From: Pseudomonas marginalis
GTDB lineage: Bacteria; Pseudomonadota; Gammaproteobacteria; Pseudomonadales; Pseudomonadaceae
DNA: 64,000 nucleotides
Direction: 5' to 3'
Assembly (NCBI RefSeq): GCF_024169655.1
Contig: NZ_JALJWV010000001.1
Location: forward strand, 6,306,001 to 6,370,000
The notes under the pieces were generated by a model. It did not search any database and had not been told where the DNA came from. It was given only the letters and a program-made list of their open reading frames with translations. This document shows, in pieces, positions 26,498-35,159 of this stretch; the first letter of the stretch is position 1, and each line of letters begins with the position of its first letter. The translations under genes were made by a program, and so were the position numbers.

Positions 26498-27286
26498 CTA
26501 CACCCCTCGACGAGGCAGGACAAAACTCAGCAGAAACAGGGCGGCCGCCGTGACCACAATCGACGGCCCTGCCGGCGTGTCCTTGAACCAGGACAACGCC
26601 AGGCCCCCACACACGGCCAGCATCCCCAGCACACTGGCGCCGATCGCCATCTGCTCCGGCGAACGGGCGTGGCGCTGGGCAGCGGCTGCGGGAATGATCA
26701 GCAGTGACGTGATCAACAATACGCCGACAATCTTCATCGCGACAGCGATCACCACGGCGATCAACAACATCAAGGTCATGCGCAGCGCGGGCACGGGCAA
26801 GCCTTCCACCGTGGCCAGTTCTTCATGCACGGTGATCGCCAGCAGCGGGCGCCACAGCGTCACCAGCAGCACCAGCACGGCGGCGCTGCCGCCGAGAATC
26901 CACGCAAGGTCCGTGGGGCTGATCGCCAGCAGGTCGCCGAACAGGTAAGCCATCAGGTCGATGCGTACTTCATGCATAAAGCTCAGCACCACCAAGCCCA
27001 GGGACAGGGTGCTGGGCGCCAGGATGCCCAGTAGCGTGTCGGAGGCCAGCGGCTGGCGCTGTTGCAGGGTCACCAGCAGCACCGCCAGCAGCAGGCAGCC
27101 GACCGTCACGGCGATGGCCGGGCTTACATCCAGCAGGAAGCCCAGGGCCACGCCCAGCAGTGCGGCGTGGGACAAGGTGTCGCCGAAATAGGCCATGCGC
27201 CGCCAGACCACGAACGAGCCCAGCGGGCCCGCCACCAGCGCCAGAGCCAAGCCTGCCAGCAGGGCGTAGAGCAGAAAATCAGCCAT
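26498..27286 (-). CDS. znuB: zinc ABC transporter permease
   Basis: A 262-residue permease of the ABC-3 family with about eight membrane helices. Charged/His residues in the helices (for example DTLSHAALLG) fit metal passage. The start at 27286 (MADFLLYALLAG) gives the usual length; an ORF extension from 27349 overlaps znuC heavily. It overlaps the znuC stop by eight bases. It imports zinc delivered by ZnuA. Confidence 0.93.
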   Translation of the reverse strand: MADFLLYALLAGLALALVAGPLGSFVVWRRMAYFGDTLSHAALLGVALGFLLDVSPAIAVTVGCLLLAVLLVTLQQRQPLASDTLLGILAPSTLSLGLVVLSFMHEVRIDLMAYLFGDLLAISPTDLAWILGGSAAVLVLLVTLWRPLLAITVHEELATVEGLPVPALRMTLMLLIAVVIAVAMKIVGVLLITSLLIIPAAAAQRHARSPEQMAIGASVLGMLAVCGGLALSWFKDTPAGPSIVVTAAALFLLSFVLPRRGV

Positions 27287-28064
27287 GCTTGCAGCTATCT
27301 CCATGAACGTGAGTGTGGGGCGTAGCGGGATCGTCGACCACGGCGCCATGCAGGTCGTGGGCGTGGTCGTGATGGTGGTGATAAATCGCCAGGCTCTGCG
27401 CGTTCTTGCCGAACAGCTCGACGAACGCCGGGTCGCCGCTGACTTGCTCCGGGTGGCCGGAGCAGCACACGTGGCGGTTGAGGCACACCACCTGATCGGT
27501 GGTGCTCATCACCAGGTGCAGGTCGTGGGAGACCATCAGCACGCCGCAGCCAAGGCGGTCCCGCAGTCGGGTGATCAAGCTGTACAGCTCGGCCTGGCCG
27601 GCGACGTCGACCCCCTGCACCGGTTCGTCGAGCACCAGCAATTCCGGTTCGCGCAACAGGGCGCGGGCCAGCAATACGCGCTGCATTTCACCGCCGGAGA
27701 TGCTTTGCACCGGGCTGTCGATGACCTGTTCGGCACCGACTTCCTTGAGCGCGGCTTGCGCGCGGGCGCGGTCCACACCTGGCACCAGGCGCAGGAAGCG
27801 CAGCACAGACAAGGGCAGTGTCGGGTCCACGAAGAGTTTTTGCGGCATATAGCCGACACGCAGTTTGGGCTTGCGCCACACACTGCCGGTGTCGGGCTTG
27901 AGCAAGCCGAGCACGGCGCGCACCAGGGTGGTCTTGCCAGCGCCATTGGGGCCGATCAGGGTGACGATCTGCCCCGGTTCGACGCTCAACTGGATGTTAT
28001 CCAGCACGTTTTGCCCGGCGAACGTGACCCCGACCTGCTCCAGGCGGATTAACGCGTTGCTCAT
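27279..28064 (-). CDS. znuC: zinc ABC transporter ATP-binding protein
   Basis: A 261-residue ABC ATPase with Walker A GPNGAGKTT, signature ISGGEMQRVLLARAL and Walker B LLVLDEPVQGVD. The C-terminal tail is unusually His-rich (YHHHHDHAHDLHG, HTHVHGDSCKHG), a likely metal-sensing or storage segment. Its ATG overlaps the zur stop (TGATG), so the regulator and transporter are co-translated. Confidence 0.94.
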   Translation of the reverse strand: MSNALIRLEQVGVTFAGQNVLDNIQLSVEPGQIVTLIGPNGAGKTTLVRAVLGLLKPDTGSVWRKPKLRVGYMPQKLFVDPTLPLSVLRFLRLVPGVDRARAQAALKEVGAEQVIDSPVQSISGGEMQRVLLARALLREPELLVLDEPVQGVDVAGQAELYSLITRLRDRLGCGVLMVSHDLHLVMSTTDQVVCLNRHVCCSGHPEQVSGDPAFVELFGKNAQSLAIYHHHHDHAHDLHGAVVDDPATPHTHVHGDSCKHG

Positions 28065-28546
28065 CAAGCCCCCTGGCAACCGGCGCAGAGCCCGACGACT
28101 TCGACGGTTTGCCCTTCAACCTTGAAGCCGACGTCGGCGGCGCTCTGGATGATGGCGTCGCTGATGCTTTTTTGCTCAAGCTCAATGGCGGCGTGGCACG
28201 TGCGGCAGATCAGGAACTGGCCTTGGTGCGCGTGTTCCGGGTGGTTGCAGCCGACGAAGGCATTGAGCGAAGCGATGCGGTGGACCAGGCCGTTGTCCAG
28301 CAGGAAATCCAGCGCGCGGTACACGGTAGGCGGTGCGGCGCGGCGACCGTCCTGTTCGCTGAGCACGCCGAGAATGTCGTAGGCGCCCAGCGGTTTGTGG
28401 CTCTGCCAGACCAGTTCCAGCACGCGCCGGCGCAGGGCGGTCAGGCGCAGCCCCTGCCGTGTGCACAGGGTGTCGGCCTCCGACAGCGCGGTATGCACGC
28501 AGTGAGAGTGGTCGTGGGGACGGCTGGCGAGCGGTGTTATAGGCAT
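28064..28546 (-). CDS. zur: zinc uptake regulator Zur (Fur family)
   Basis: A 160-residue Fur-family repressor. The N-terminal winged helix has TALRRRVLELVWQSHKPLGAYDIL, and the zinc-binding dimerisation domain has CNHPEHAHQGQFLICRTCHAA plus a C-terminal CAGC knuckle. With zinc bound it represses zinc import. It is first in the zur-znuC-znuB operon and lies 68 bp from the divergent znuA. In P. aeruginosa the gene is also called np20. Confidence 0.93.
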   Translation of the reverse strand: MPITPLASRPHDHSHCVHTALSEADTLCTRQGLRLTALRRRVLELVWQSHKPLGAYDILGVLSEQDGRRAAPPTVYRALDFLLDNGLVHRIASLNAFVGCNHPEHAHQGQFLICRTCHAAIELEQKSISDAIIQSAADVGFKVEGQTVEVVGLCAGCQGA

Positions 28547-28573
28547 GAGCGGCGGCAGATATTTGATAGAGAC

Positions 28574-28586
28574 GTTATTATGTTAC
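28574..28586. promoter_or_regulatory. candidate Zur box
   Basis: GTTATTATGTTAC, an imperfect palindrome close to the gammaproteobacterial Zur consensus GTTATANTATAAC, lies centrally in the zur-znuA divergent gap. It would control both promoters. Confidence 0.6.
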
Positions 28587-28613
28587 CCGTTCCTACGCCA
28601 TTGAGTGGTCATC

Positions 28614-29534
28614 GTGTCCCGACTTTTTCCCGTTTTTGTCGTATTTGTCGCCAGTTTGTTCATCGCGGGTGCCGCTCAGGCGCAGGTCAAGGTGCTGACC
28701 AGCATCAAGCCGCTGCAGTTGATTGCCGCCGCTGTGCAGGACGGGGTGGCGGTTCCCGAGGTGTTGTTGCCGCCGGGTGCGTCGCCGCATAACTATGCGT
28801 TGCGCCCATCCGACGTGCGGCGTGTGCAGTCGGTGGATCTGTTGTATTGGATCGGACCGGACATGGAAGGCTTCCTGCCGCGCGTCCTCAAGGGGCGCAG
28901 CCTGCCGACGGTGGCCGTGCAGGATCTTCCGGGCATGAAACTCCGCCGTTTCGCCGAAGATAGCCATTCCCATGCCGACGATGCCGACGAACATGACCAC
29001 GATCATCGCCCGGGCAGTCTGGATGCGCATTTGTGGTTGTCGACGCTCAACGCTCGGGTGATTGCCACACGCATGGGCGCCGACCTCAGCGCCGCAGACC
29101 CGGCCAATGCCGAGCGTTACCAGCACAACGTGAAGGCGTTCCTGGGCCGACTGGATGCATTGGACGCACGCCTGAAAGCGCGGATGGCTGGCATCCAGGA
29201 CAAACCCTACTTTGTGTTTCACGAAGCTTTTGATTACTTCGAAGACGCCTACGGCCTCAAGCACGCCGGTGTGTTCAGCGTGGCCGCCGAAGTGCAGCCC
29301 GGCGCCCAGCATGTGGCGGCGATGCGCACGCGCTTGCAGGAAGTCGGCAAGACGTGTGTGTTCAGTGAACCGCCGCTGCGTCCGCGCCTGGCAGAAACGC
29401 TGGTCGCCGGTTTGCCGGTGAAATTGGCGGAGCTGGATGCGCTGGGTGGCTACACCCCGGCGACGGCCCAGGGTTACGAGCAGGTGCTGGACAAGCTGGG
29501 CAATGACTTGGCGGGGTGCCTGGAGTCGCTCTGA
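28614..29534 (+). CDS. znuA: zinc ABC transporter substrate-binding protein
   Basis: A periplasmic zinc-binding protein of about 306 residues (cluster A-I). It has a signal peptide ending near GAAQA, metal-site His residues in ASPHNYALRPS, DAHLWLSTLNA and VFHEAFDYF, and the characteristic His/Asp-rich loop (HSHADDADEHDHDH). I favour the GTG at 28614, preceded by GAGTGG, over the GTG at 28605. A C-terminal disulfide is likely (KTCVF and DLAGC). It delivers zinc to ZnuB. Confidence 0.92.
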   Translation: MSRLFPVFVVFVASLFIAGAAQAQVKVLTSIKPLQLIAAAVQDGVAVPEVLLPPGASPHNYALRPSDVRRVQSVDLLYWIGPDMEGFLPRVLKGRSLPTVAVQDLPGMKLRRFAEDSHSHADDADEHDHDHRPGSLDAHLWLSTLNARVIATRMGADLSAADPANAERYQHNVKAFLGRLDALDARLKARMAGIQDKPYFVFHEAFDYFEDAYGLKHAGVFSVAAEVQPGAQHVAAMRTRLQEVGKTCVFSEPPLRPRLAETLVAGLPVKLAELDALGGYTPATAQGYEQVLDKLGNDLAGCLESL

Positions 29535-29540
29535 AAGACC

Positions 29541-29571
29541 AGGGGCGGGAGCAAGCTCCCTCCCACATTTT
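29541..29571. repeat. single REP-like hairpin
   Basis: A hairpin GGGAGC-AA-GCTCCC (29547-29560) continuing into CTCCCACATTTTAG, a single REP arm between the convergent znuA and thrB genes. It may double as a terminator. Confidence 0.7.
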
Positions 29572-30523
29572 AGAGCGCGAACGGCAGTTGGATCGCGACC
29601 TGCTGGCGCTGCGCCAGCCGATGCTCGAACTCCGCAGGGTCATGAATCAACACATCCTGTCCGGCAAACGACTCCGCCGCGATCAGGCGTGACAACCAGA
29701 ACCGCACGCATGCCACGCGCAACATCGTCGGCCACAACTCGGCTTCCTTCGCGGTGAACGGTCGCAACCCTGCGTAAGCACCCAGTAGCGCACGGGCGCG
29801 CTGGCCGTCGAGCACGCCGTCGGCATCCGAGCACCAGTCATTCAGGGCGATCGCTACGTCGTACAGCATCGGGCCTGAGCAGGCGTTGTAAAAGTCGATC
29901 AAGCCCGTCAGGTGCGTGCCTTCGAACATCGCGTTGTCGCGAAACAGGTCCGCGTGAATATTCGCGCGCGGCAGGGCGAGGATCTGCGCCTTGTGGGCCT
30001 CGATCTCATCCAGCGCGTCCTGCAGCAGGCGTTGCTGCGCTGCGTCCAGGTGCGAAATCAACTGCGCGCCTTCGCTGAGCATCCAGTCCAGCCCGCGATC
30101 GGTCTTGCGCTCCAGCACCTTGTCGCCCTGGGTCGCCAGGTGCAGATGGCCAAGCAACTCGCCGACTTGCGCACAGTGCTGGGCGTTGGCGTCCTTGATG
30201 TGCTTGCCGGCCAGGCGCGGTTGCAGCAGCGCCGGTTTGCCGGCCAATTCGCGCAGGGCCACGCCGTCGGTGGTGCGCAGCGCGTAAGGCACCGGCAAAT
30301 CGGCGTCGTGGAGCACGTCGAGCAGTTCGATGAAGAACGGCATTTCCTGCACCGGGCCGCGCTCAACCAGGGTCAGGACGAACTCGCCCTGTTCCAGGCT
30401 GACGAAGAAATTGGTGTTTTCGCTTCCCGCGGCGATCCCCTGGAAATCAAGCAGGCGGCCGAGCCCATAAGGGGCAAGAAAGGTTTCCAGCTCGGGCCGA
30501 GCCAGGGGGGTGAACACAGACAT
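29570..30523 (-). CDS. thrB: homoserine kinase (aminoglycoside-phosphotransferase fold)
   Basis: A 317-residue kinase that phosphorylates homoserine on the threonine pathway. It belongs to the APH-like (type II) homoserine kinases, not the GHMP type, as shown by SENTNFFV in the N-lobe and by the catalytic motif HADLFRDNAMF with LIDFYNACSG (Brenner motif and metal-binding Asp). The start at 30523 (MSVFTPLARPELE) fits the family length; an ORF extension from 30565 does not. It is downstream of a DUF2782 gene in the same direction. Confidence 0.93.
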   Translation of the reverse strand: MSVFTPLARPELETFLAPYGLGRLLDFQGIAAGSENTNFFVSLEQGEFVLTLVERGPVQEMPFFIELLDVLHDADLPVPYALRTTDGVALRELAGKPALLQPRLAGKHIKDANAQHCAQVGELLGHLHLATQGDKVLERKTDRGLDWMLSEGAQLISHLDAAQQRLLQDALDEIEAHKAQILALPRANIHADLFRDNAMFEGTHLTGLIDFYNACSGPMLYDVAIALNDWCSDADGVLDGQRARALLGAYAGLRPFTAKEAELWPTMLRVACVRFWLSRLIAAESFAGQDVLIHDPAEFEHRLAQRQQVAIQLPFAL

Positions 30524-30579
30524 GGTTAAAACTGCCAGTACGGGCGCCGCGGTGTGCGGCGCCAATTGAAGTTAAGAAA

Positions 30580-30870
30580 TCATTTCCATTCGAAGATCTT
30601 CCATGACGGGATCAGCATATCCGGTTGGTCAGAGCGGATGAAATTCGCATCGGTTCCGTCCGCGCGCACCAGGAAATACGGTGGGAAGCCTTTCTTGGTC
30701 ACCTTGATTGCGTACAGGAAACCGTTTTGACGGTACTCCTGAATGGTTTTGTCGCCCTCTGTGCGAATGGTAACTTCCGGATCACCCGAAGGCGCACTGT
30801 CGGCCGCCATGGCAACCATCGGAGCGAATGCAAACAAGCCGGTCAACAGCAGGCGATTGAATGAGCGCAT
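30580..30870 (-). CDS. DUF2782 secreted protein
   Basis: A 96-residue protein with a signal peptide ending near AMAADS and a small beta-rich mature domain (VTIRTEGDKTIQEYRQNGFLYAIKV, PPYFLVRADGT). This DUF2782 protein lies between polA and thrB in many pseudomonads. The function is unknown. It is 56 bp upstream of thrB in the same orientation and divergent from polA. Confidence 0.9.
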   Translation of the reverse strand: MRSFNRLLLTGLFAFAPMVAMAADSAPSGDPEVTIRTEGDKTIQEYRQNGFLYAIKVTKKGFPPYFLVRADGTDANFIRSDQPDMLIPSWKIFEWK

Positions 30871-30944
30871 GATAACCTTGTCCCTTTGTTGTCTGTGGTC
30901 CGGCTATTCTAGCGCCTGACCCGCCGAAAAGGTTGATCCTGCTC

Positions 30945-33719
30945 ATGAGCCAAGCGCCCCTCGTCCTGGTGGACGGTTCTTCTTATCTGTACCGCGCCTT
31001 CCACGCGCTGCCACCGCTGACCACCTCCAAAGGCCTGCCGACCGGTGCGGTCAAGGGCGTGTTGAACATGCTCAAAAGCCTGCGCAAGCAGTACCCGGAC
31101 AGCCCGTTCGCGGTCGTGTTCGATGCCAAGGGTGGGACCTTTCGCGACGAAATGTACGCCGAATACAAGGCCAACCGCCCAAGCATGCCCGACGACATGC
31201 GCCTGCAGATCGAGCCCCTGCACCAGAGCGTGATCGCCCTGGGCTTCCCGCTGTTGTGCGTCGAAGGCGTCGAGGCCGATGACGTGATCGGCACCCTGGC
31301 CCGCAGCAGCGCGGCCGCAGACCGCCCGGTAGTGATCTCTACCGGTGACAAGGACATGGCACAGTTGGTCGACGGGCACATTACCTTGGTCAACACCATG
31401 ACCGGTAGCGCCATGGACGTGGAGGGCGTAAAGGAGAAATTTGGCGTCGCTCCGGAGCAGATCATCGACTATCTGGCGTTGATGGGCGATTCGTCCGACA
31501 ACATCCCAGGCGTTCCGGGCATTGGTCCGAAGACCGCTTCCGGCTTGCTGGTGGGCGTCAATGGCGGCCTGAAAGAGCTTTATGAGCAGTTGGATATTGT
31601 GCCGACCCTGCCTATCCGTGGGGCCAAGACGCTGCCGGCCAAGTTGCAAGAGCATAAGGAGATGGCGTTTCTCTCCTATCAGTTGGCGACGATCAAGATC
31701 GACGTACCGCTCGATGTTGGCCTGGACGATCTGCACCTGATCGAGCCGGATCGTGAAAAACTCCTGGAGCTGTATACCCTCCTGGAGTTCAAAAGCTGGT
31801 TTGACGAAGTGCAGCGCGACGCCAAGCGCACCGGGCTGGAGGTGGCTGCTCCGGTCATCGATAATGCGCCGGTCGTGAATACCGAGCTCAAGTACGAAAC
31901 CATTCTCGATCAGGCGCGTTTCGAGGTGTGGATGAAGAAGCTCGGCGACGCCAAGCTGTTCGCCTTCGACACCGAGACCACCGGCATCGATGCGCAGCAG
32001 GCGCAATTGGTTGGGTTGTCGTTCGCGGTTCAGCCCTATGAAGCGGCCTACATCCCGCTGACCCATTCCTACATGGGTGTGCCGGAGCAATTGGACCGCG
32101 ACACGGTCCTGCGCGCGCTCAAGCCGATCCTCGAAGACCCGAGCAAGCTCAAGGTCGGCCAGCACGCCAAGTTCGACATGAATATCCTGGCCAACTGTGC
32201 CATCGGCGGTGATCAGAATTGTGGCATCACGGTGCAGGGCATTGCCTACGACACCATGCTCGAATCCTACGTCCTCGACTCCACGGCCACGCGGCATGAC
32301 ATGGACAGCCTGGCGCAGAAATACCTGGGTCACACCACCGTGAGCTTTCAGGATATTGCCGGTAAAGGCGCTAAACAGCTGACCTTTGACCAGATCTCCC
32401 TCGAACAGGCCGGGCCTTACGCGGCTGAAGATGCCGACGTCACCCTGCGCCTGCATCAGACCTTGTTCGAAAAACTCACGGCGATCCCCAGCCTGGTCAG
32501 CGTGCTGACCGATATCGAGATGCCACTGGTGCCGGTGCTGGCGCGTATCGAGCGCCAGGGCGCACTGGTGGATGCCAAGTTGCTCGGCGTGCAAAGTGTT
32601 GAGCTGGGCGAGAAGATGGTCGAACTGGAGCGTGAGGCATTTGCCATCGCCGGTGAGGAATTCAACCTCGGCTCGCCCAAGCAATTGGGCGCGATCCTGT
32701 ACGAAAAACTCGGCCACCCGATCCTGAGCAAGACCGCCAAGGGCCAGGCGTCGACCGCCGAAGCGGTGCTCGCCGAACTGGCCGAGCAGGATTTCCCGCT
32801 GCCCAAGGTGCTGATGCAGTACCGCTCCATGAGCAAGCTGAAAAGCACCTACACCGACCGCTTGCCTGAGCAGATCAACCCGCGCACCGGGCGCATCCAT
32901 ACGTCGTATCACCAGGCGGTGGCGGCCACGGGGCGCTTGTCGTCGAGTGATCCGAACCTGCAGAACATTCCGATCCGCACTGCTGAAGGTCGGAGGATTC
33001 GTCAGGCGTTCGTCGCGCCTAAAGGCTACAAGCTGTTGGCGGCGGACTACTCGCAGATTGAACTGCGCATCATGGCGCACCTGGCCAAGGACGAAGGCTT
33101 GCTGCATGCCTTCCGCAATGACCTGGACGTGCACAAGGCCACCGCCGCCGAGGTGTTTGGCGTGGAACTGGGCGCGGTCACTACCGACCAGCGTCGCAGC
33201 GCCAAGGCGATCAACTTCGGCCTGATCTACGGCATGAGCGCGTTTGGCCTGGCCAAGCAGATCGGTGTCGATCGTAAACAGTCCCAGGCCTATATCGACC
33301 GCTACTTCGCCCGTTATCCGGGCGTGCTGGCCTATATGGAGCGCACCCGCGCCCAGGCGGCCGAGCAGGGTTATGTCGAGACGATCTTCGGTCGGCGCCT
33401 GTACCTGCCGGATATCAATGCGAAGAACCCGGCGCTGCGCAAAGGTGCCGAGCGCACGGCAATCAACGCGCCGATGCAAGGCACGGCGGCGGATATCATC
33501 AAGAAAGCCATGGTCGCGGTGGATAATTGGCTGACCGCGTCGGGCCTGGACGCCAAAGTCATCCTGCAGGTACACGATGAACTGGTGCTGGAGGTTCGCG
33601 AGGATCTGGTCGACCAAGTGCGCGACGAGATTCGCCAGCACATGAGCCACGCGGCGACGCTGGACGTGCCGTTGCTGGTGGAAGTGGGCGTGGGTGATAA
33701 CTGGGACGAAGCGCACTGA
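30945..33719 (+). CDS. polA: DNA polymerase I
   Basis: A 924-residue repair and Okazaki-processing polymerase. Order of domains: 5'-3' exonuclease (VDGSSYLYRAFHA, GDKDMAQLV, SDNIPGVPGIG), 3'-5' proofreading domain with its DxE motif (FAFDTETTG), and the polymerase domain with motif A (AADYSQIELR), motif B (RRSAKAINFGLIYG) and motif C (LQVHDELV). All three activities look intact. I start at the ATG at 30945 (MSQAPLVLVDG). The gene is followed by a hairpin and the ErsA-type sRNA. Confidence 0.97.
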   Translation: MSQAPLVLVDGSSYLYRAFHALPPLTTSKGLPTGAVKGVLNMLKSLRKQYPDSPFAVVFDAKGGTFRDEMYAEYKANRPSMPDDMRLQIEPLHQSVIALGFPLLCVEGVEADDVIGTLARSSAAADRPVVISTGDKDMAQLVDGHITLVNTMTGSAMDVEGVKEKFGVAPEQIIDYLALMGDSSDNIPGVPGIGPKTASGLLVGVNGGLKELYEQLDIVPTLPIRGAKTLPAKLQEHKEMAFLSYQLATIKIDVPLDVGLDDLHLIEPDREKLLELYTLLEFKSWFDEVQRDAKRTGLEVAAPVIDNAPVVNTELKYETILDQARFEVWMKKLGDAKLFAFDTETTGIDAQQAQLVGLSFAVQPYEAAYIPLTHSYMGVPEQLDRDTVLRALKPILEDPSKLKVGQHAKFDMNILANCAIGGDQNCGITVQGIAYDTMLESYVLDSTATRHDMDSLAQKYLGHTTVSFQDIAGKGAKQLTFDQISLEQAGPYAAEDADVTLRLHQTLFEKLTAIPSLVSVLTDIEMPLVPVLARIERQGALVDAKLLGVQSVELGEKMVELEREAFAIAGEEFNLGSPKQLGAILYEKLGHPILSKTAKGQASTAEAVLAELAEQDFPLPKVLMQYRSMSKLKSTYTDRLPEQINPRTGRIHTSYHQAVAATGRLSSSDPNLQNIPIRTAEGRRIRQAFVAPKGYKLLAADYSQIELRIMAHLAKDEGLLHAFRNDLDVHKATAAEVFGVELGAVTTDQRRSAKAINFGLIYGMSAFGLAKQIGVDRKQSQAYIDRYFARYPGVLAYMERTRAQAAEQGYVETIFGRRLYLPDINAKNPALRKGAERTAINAPMQGTAADIIKKAMVAVDNWLTASGLDAKVILQVHDELVLEVREDLVDQVRDEIRQHMSHAATLDVPLLVEVGVGDNWDEAH

Positions 33720-33726
33720 TGACGTG

Positions 33727-33758
33727 GTTCTGCCACCCCCCGAGCGTGGTGGCAGAAC
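33727..33758. terminator. hairpin downstream of polA
   Basis: A perfect 11-bp stem (GTTCTGCCACC / GGTGGCAGAAC) eight bases after the polA stop. It has no T-run, so it is either a weak terminator or a 3' stability element. Confidence 0.55.
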
Positions 33759-33811
33759 GCTTTAGAGCCGAAAGCGCCGTCGGTTATTGCAAATAGTTTT
33801 TGTACCTGCCG

Positions 33812-33839
33812 GAACTTAACCCATGAAATGCCACTCAGA
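33812..33839 (+). promoter_or_regulatory. AlgU (sigma22)-type promoter
   Basis: GAACTT at 33812-33817, 17 bases, then TCAGA at 33835-33839. This matches the GAACTT-N16/17-TCTGA promoter of the envelope-stress sigma factor AlgU. Transcription would start near 33845, at the 5' end of the predicted sRNA. Confidence 0.75.
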
Positions 33840-33844
33840 TTTAC

Positions 33845-33974
33845 TGAATGGGTGGTGAAGCCCTTCAATGCTCCTATGTTGTGTTAAGTGTTGGCAGATA
33901 TCTGGACCCCGCCCTAGCGGTCCGGAACTTGAACCCCGAACTTCCCCTCCCCTACGAAGTCCGGGGTTTTTTTT
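33845..33974 (+). ncRNA. ersA: ErsA-type small RNA
   Basis: The polA-engB gap is the site of ErsA in Pseudomonas (and of Spot 42 in enterics). A ~130-base RNA fits from an AlgU-type promoter to an intrinsic terminator at 33934-33974, the size of P. aeruginosa ErsA. The terminator stem (CCCCGAACTTC / GAAGTCCGGGG) presents a C-rich loop (CCCTCCCC) able to pair with ribosome binding sites of target mRNAs. In P. aeruginosa ErsA acts with Hfq on algC, oprD and amrZ. Targets in this strain are not known. Confidence 0.8.
33934..33974 (+). terminator. intrinsic terminator of the ErsA-type RNA
   Basis: An 11-bp stem with one mismatch and a C-rich loop, followed by eight Ts (33967-33974). It lies 13 bases before the convergent engB stop. 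Confidence 0.85.
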
Positions 33975-33987
33975 GCCTGCGCAAAAG

Positions 33988-34629
33988 TTACTCGGCGATT
34001 TCCGCGCCCTTGTCGGCCAATTCCATCCAGCCGGCCAGTACGGTGTAGGCGTCTTCCAGGCCCATGCGCTTTGGCGCCGAGAACAGCTGGATGGTGATGG
34101 TGTCACCCCAACCTTTACGGATTTCCGCCTGCACTTTCAGCAGCGTGTTCTTGGCGGCGCCATAGGTCAGTTTGTCGGCCTTGGTCAGCAGGATATGCAT
34201 CGGCATGCCGCTGGCGACCGCCCAGTCGAGCATCAGCAGGTCGAAGTCGGTCATTGGATGACGGATGTCCATCATCAGGATCAACCCCTTCAAACTCTCC
34301 CGGCCACCCAGGTAAGCCTCGAGGTGACGCTGCCAGTGCAGCTTCAGCGGGATAGGTACTTTTGCATAACCATAGCCTGGAAGGTCGACCAGACGCCGAT
34401 CATCGTCTAGCTTGAAGAAGTTGAGCAACTGCGTGCGACCCGGGGTTTTCGAGGTGCGCGCCAGGCTGGCGTGGGTCAAGGTGTTCAGCGCGCTGGATTT
34501 GCCCGCGTTGGAACGGCCGGCAAAGGCGACTTCAAAGCCCTCGTCATCGGGGCATTGGTCCACTTTGGCGGCGCTGAGCATGAAGGTGGACTGTTGGCAC
34601 AGGCCGAGGATGGGGTTCTTGAGTTGCAT
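33988..34629 (-). CDS. engB: ribosome-biogenesis GTP-binding protein EngB (YihA/YsxC)
   Basis: A 213-residue essential GTPase needed for 50S subunit assembly. G motifs are G1 GRSNAGKSS, G2/Thr in TPGRTQLLNFF, G3 DLPGYGYAKVP, G4 TKADKL and a G5-like SAPKRMG. I use the ATG at 34629 (MQLKNPILGL), because the upstream extension to 34755 runs through the promoter region of the cytochrome genes. Confidence 0.95.
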   Translation of the reverse strand: MQLKNPILGLCQQSTFMLSAAKVDQCPDDEGFEVAFAGRSNAGKSSALNTLTHASLARTSKTPGRTQLLNFFKLDDDRRLVDLPGYGYAKVPIPLKLHWQRHLEAYLGGRESLKGLILMMDIRHPMTDFDLLMLDWAVASGMPMHILLTKADKLTYGAAKNTLLKVQAEIRKGWGDTITIQLFSAPKRMGLEDAYTVLAGWMELADKGAEIAE

Positions 34630-34702
34630 GAGATTTCCGATGTGGGCGGTGCCGAAAAAGGGTGCGGCAAGCGGTGTCGTTTCCGTTTCAGTAGCGCCAG
34701 TA

Positions 34703-34800
34703 TATAATGCCGCAGATTTTGTGTGTGCTTTGTCCCAGCGAAGGATGAAGTTCACGGGAGCGATAGACCTTTATTGCGCATTAGAACGCAAAACGCTCCC
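34703..34800 (+). promoter_or_regulatory. cytochrome c promoter and leader hairpin
   Basis: TATAAT at 34703-34708 (weak -35 TTTCCG, 17-bp spacing) is a probable sigma70 promoter for the downstream cytochrome gene. In the leader, GGGAGCG (34756-34762) pairs with CGCTCCC (34794-34800), enclosing a smaller TGCG/CGCA stem. It lies 21 bases before the ATG. Confidence 0.5.
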
Positions 34801-34821
34801 AAACCCTGAAAAGGTCGATGT

Positions 34822-35121
34822 ATGACCAGATGGTTGCTTGCTATCGGTGTCCTGATGCCGCTTTACGGCGCTCAGGCTACACAGGAACCGGAAGTGGTGT
34901 ACAACCGAGTTTGCGTGGCTTGCCATGCTGGCCAAATGCCGAACGCCCCGAAGCGGGGTGACCAGGCAGCCTGGGCGCCCAGACTGGCGCAAGGCATGGA
35001 CACGCTGGTGCAACACGTGACCCAGGGTTTCAAGGCAATGCCGCCGCGTGGTTTGTGCATGGACTGCAGTACCGAGGATTACCAGGCCATCATTGAGTGG
35101 ATGGTGAGTAAGCCCGGTTAG
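34822..35121 (+). CDS. cytochrome c5-like protein
   Basis: A 99-residue periplasmic monoheme cytochrome. After a signal peptide (cleaved near AQA) comes the heme site CVACH, a Met ligand in KAMPPRG, and a second Cys pair (CMDC) typical of cytochrome c5, which makes a disulfide near the C-terminus. It probably shuttles electrons to terminal oxidases. It is followed by cytochrome c4 38 bases on, so the two are likely co-transcribed. Confidence 0.92.
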   Translation: MTRWLLAIGVLMPLYGAQATQEPEVVYNRVCVACHAGQMPNAPKRGDQAAWAPRLAQGMDTLVQHVTQGFKAMPPRGLCMDCSTEDYQAIIEWMVSKPG

Positions 35122-35159
35122 ATAACTCTTTAAACCCTTAGCCGTAGTTGGATTAGCTG

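Noticed and set aside
30909..33716. A 935-residue open frame on the minus strand across polA
   Set aside because: It is the antisense shadow of polA, produced by high GC at third codon positions. No family resemblance or ribosome site.
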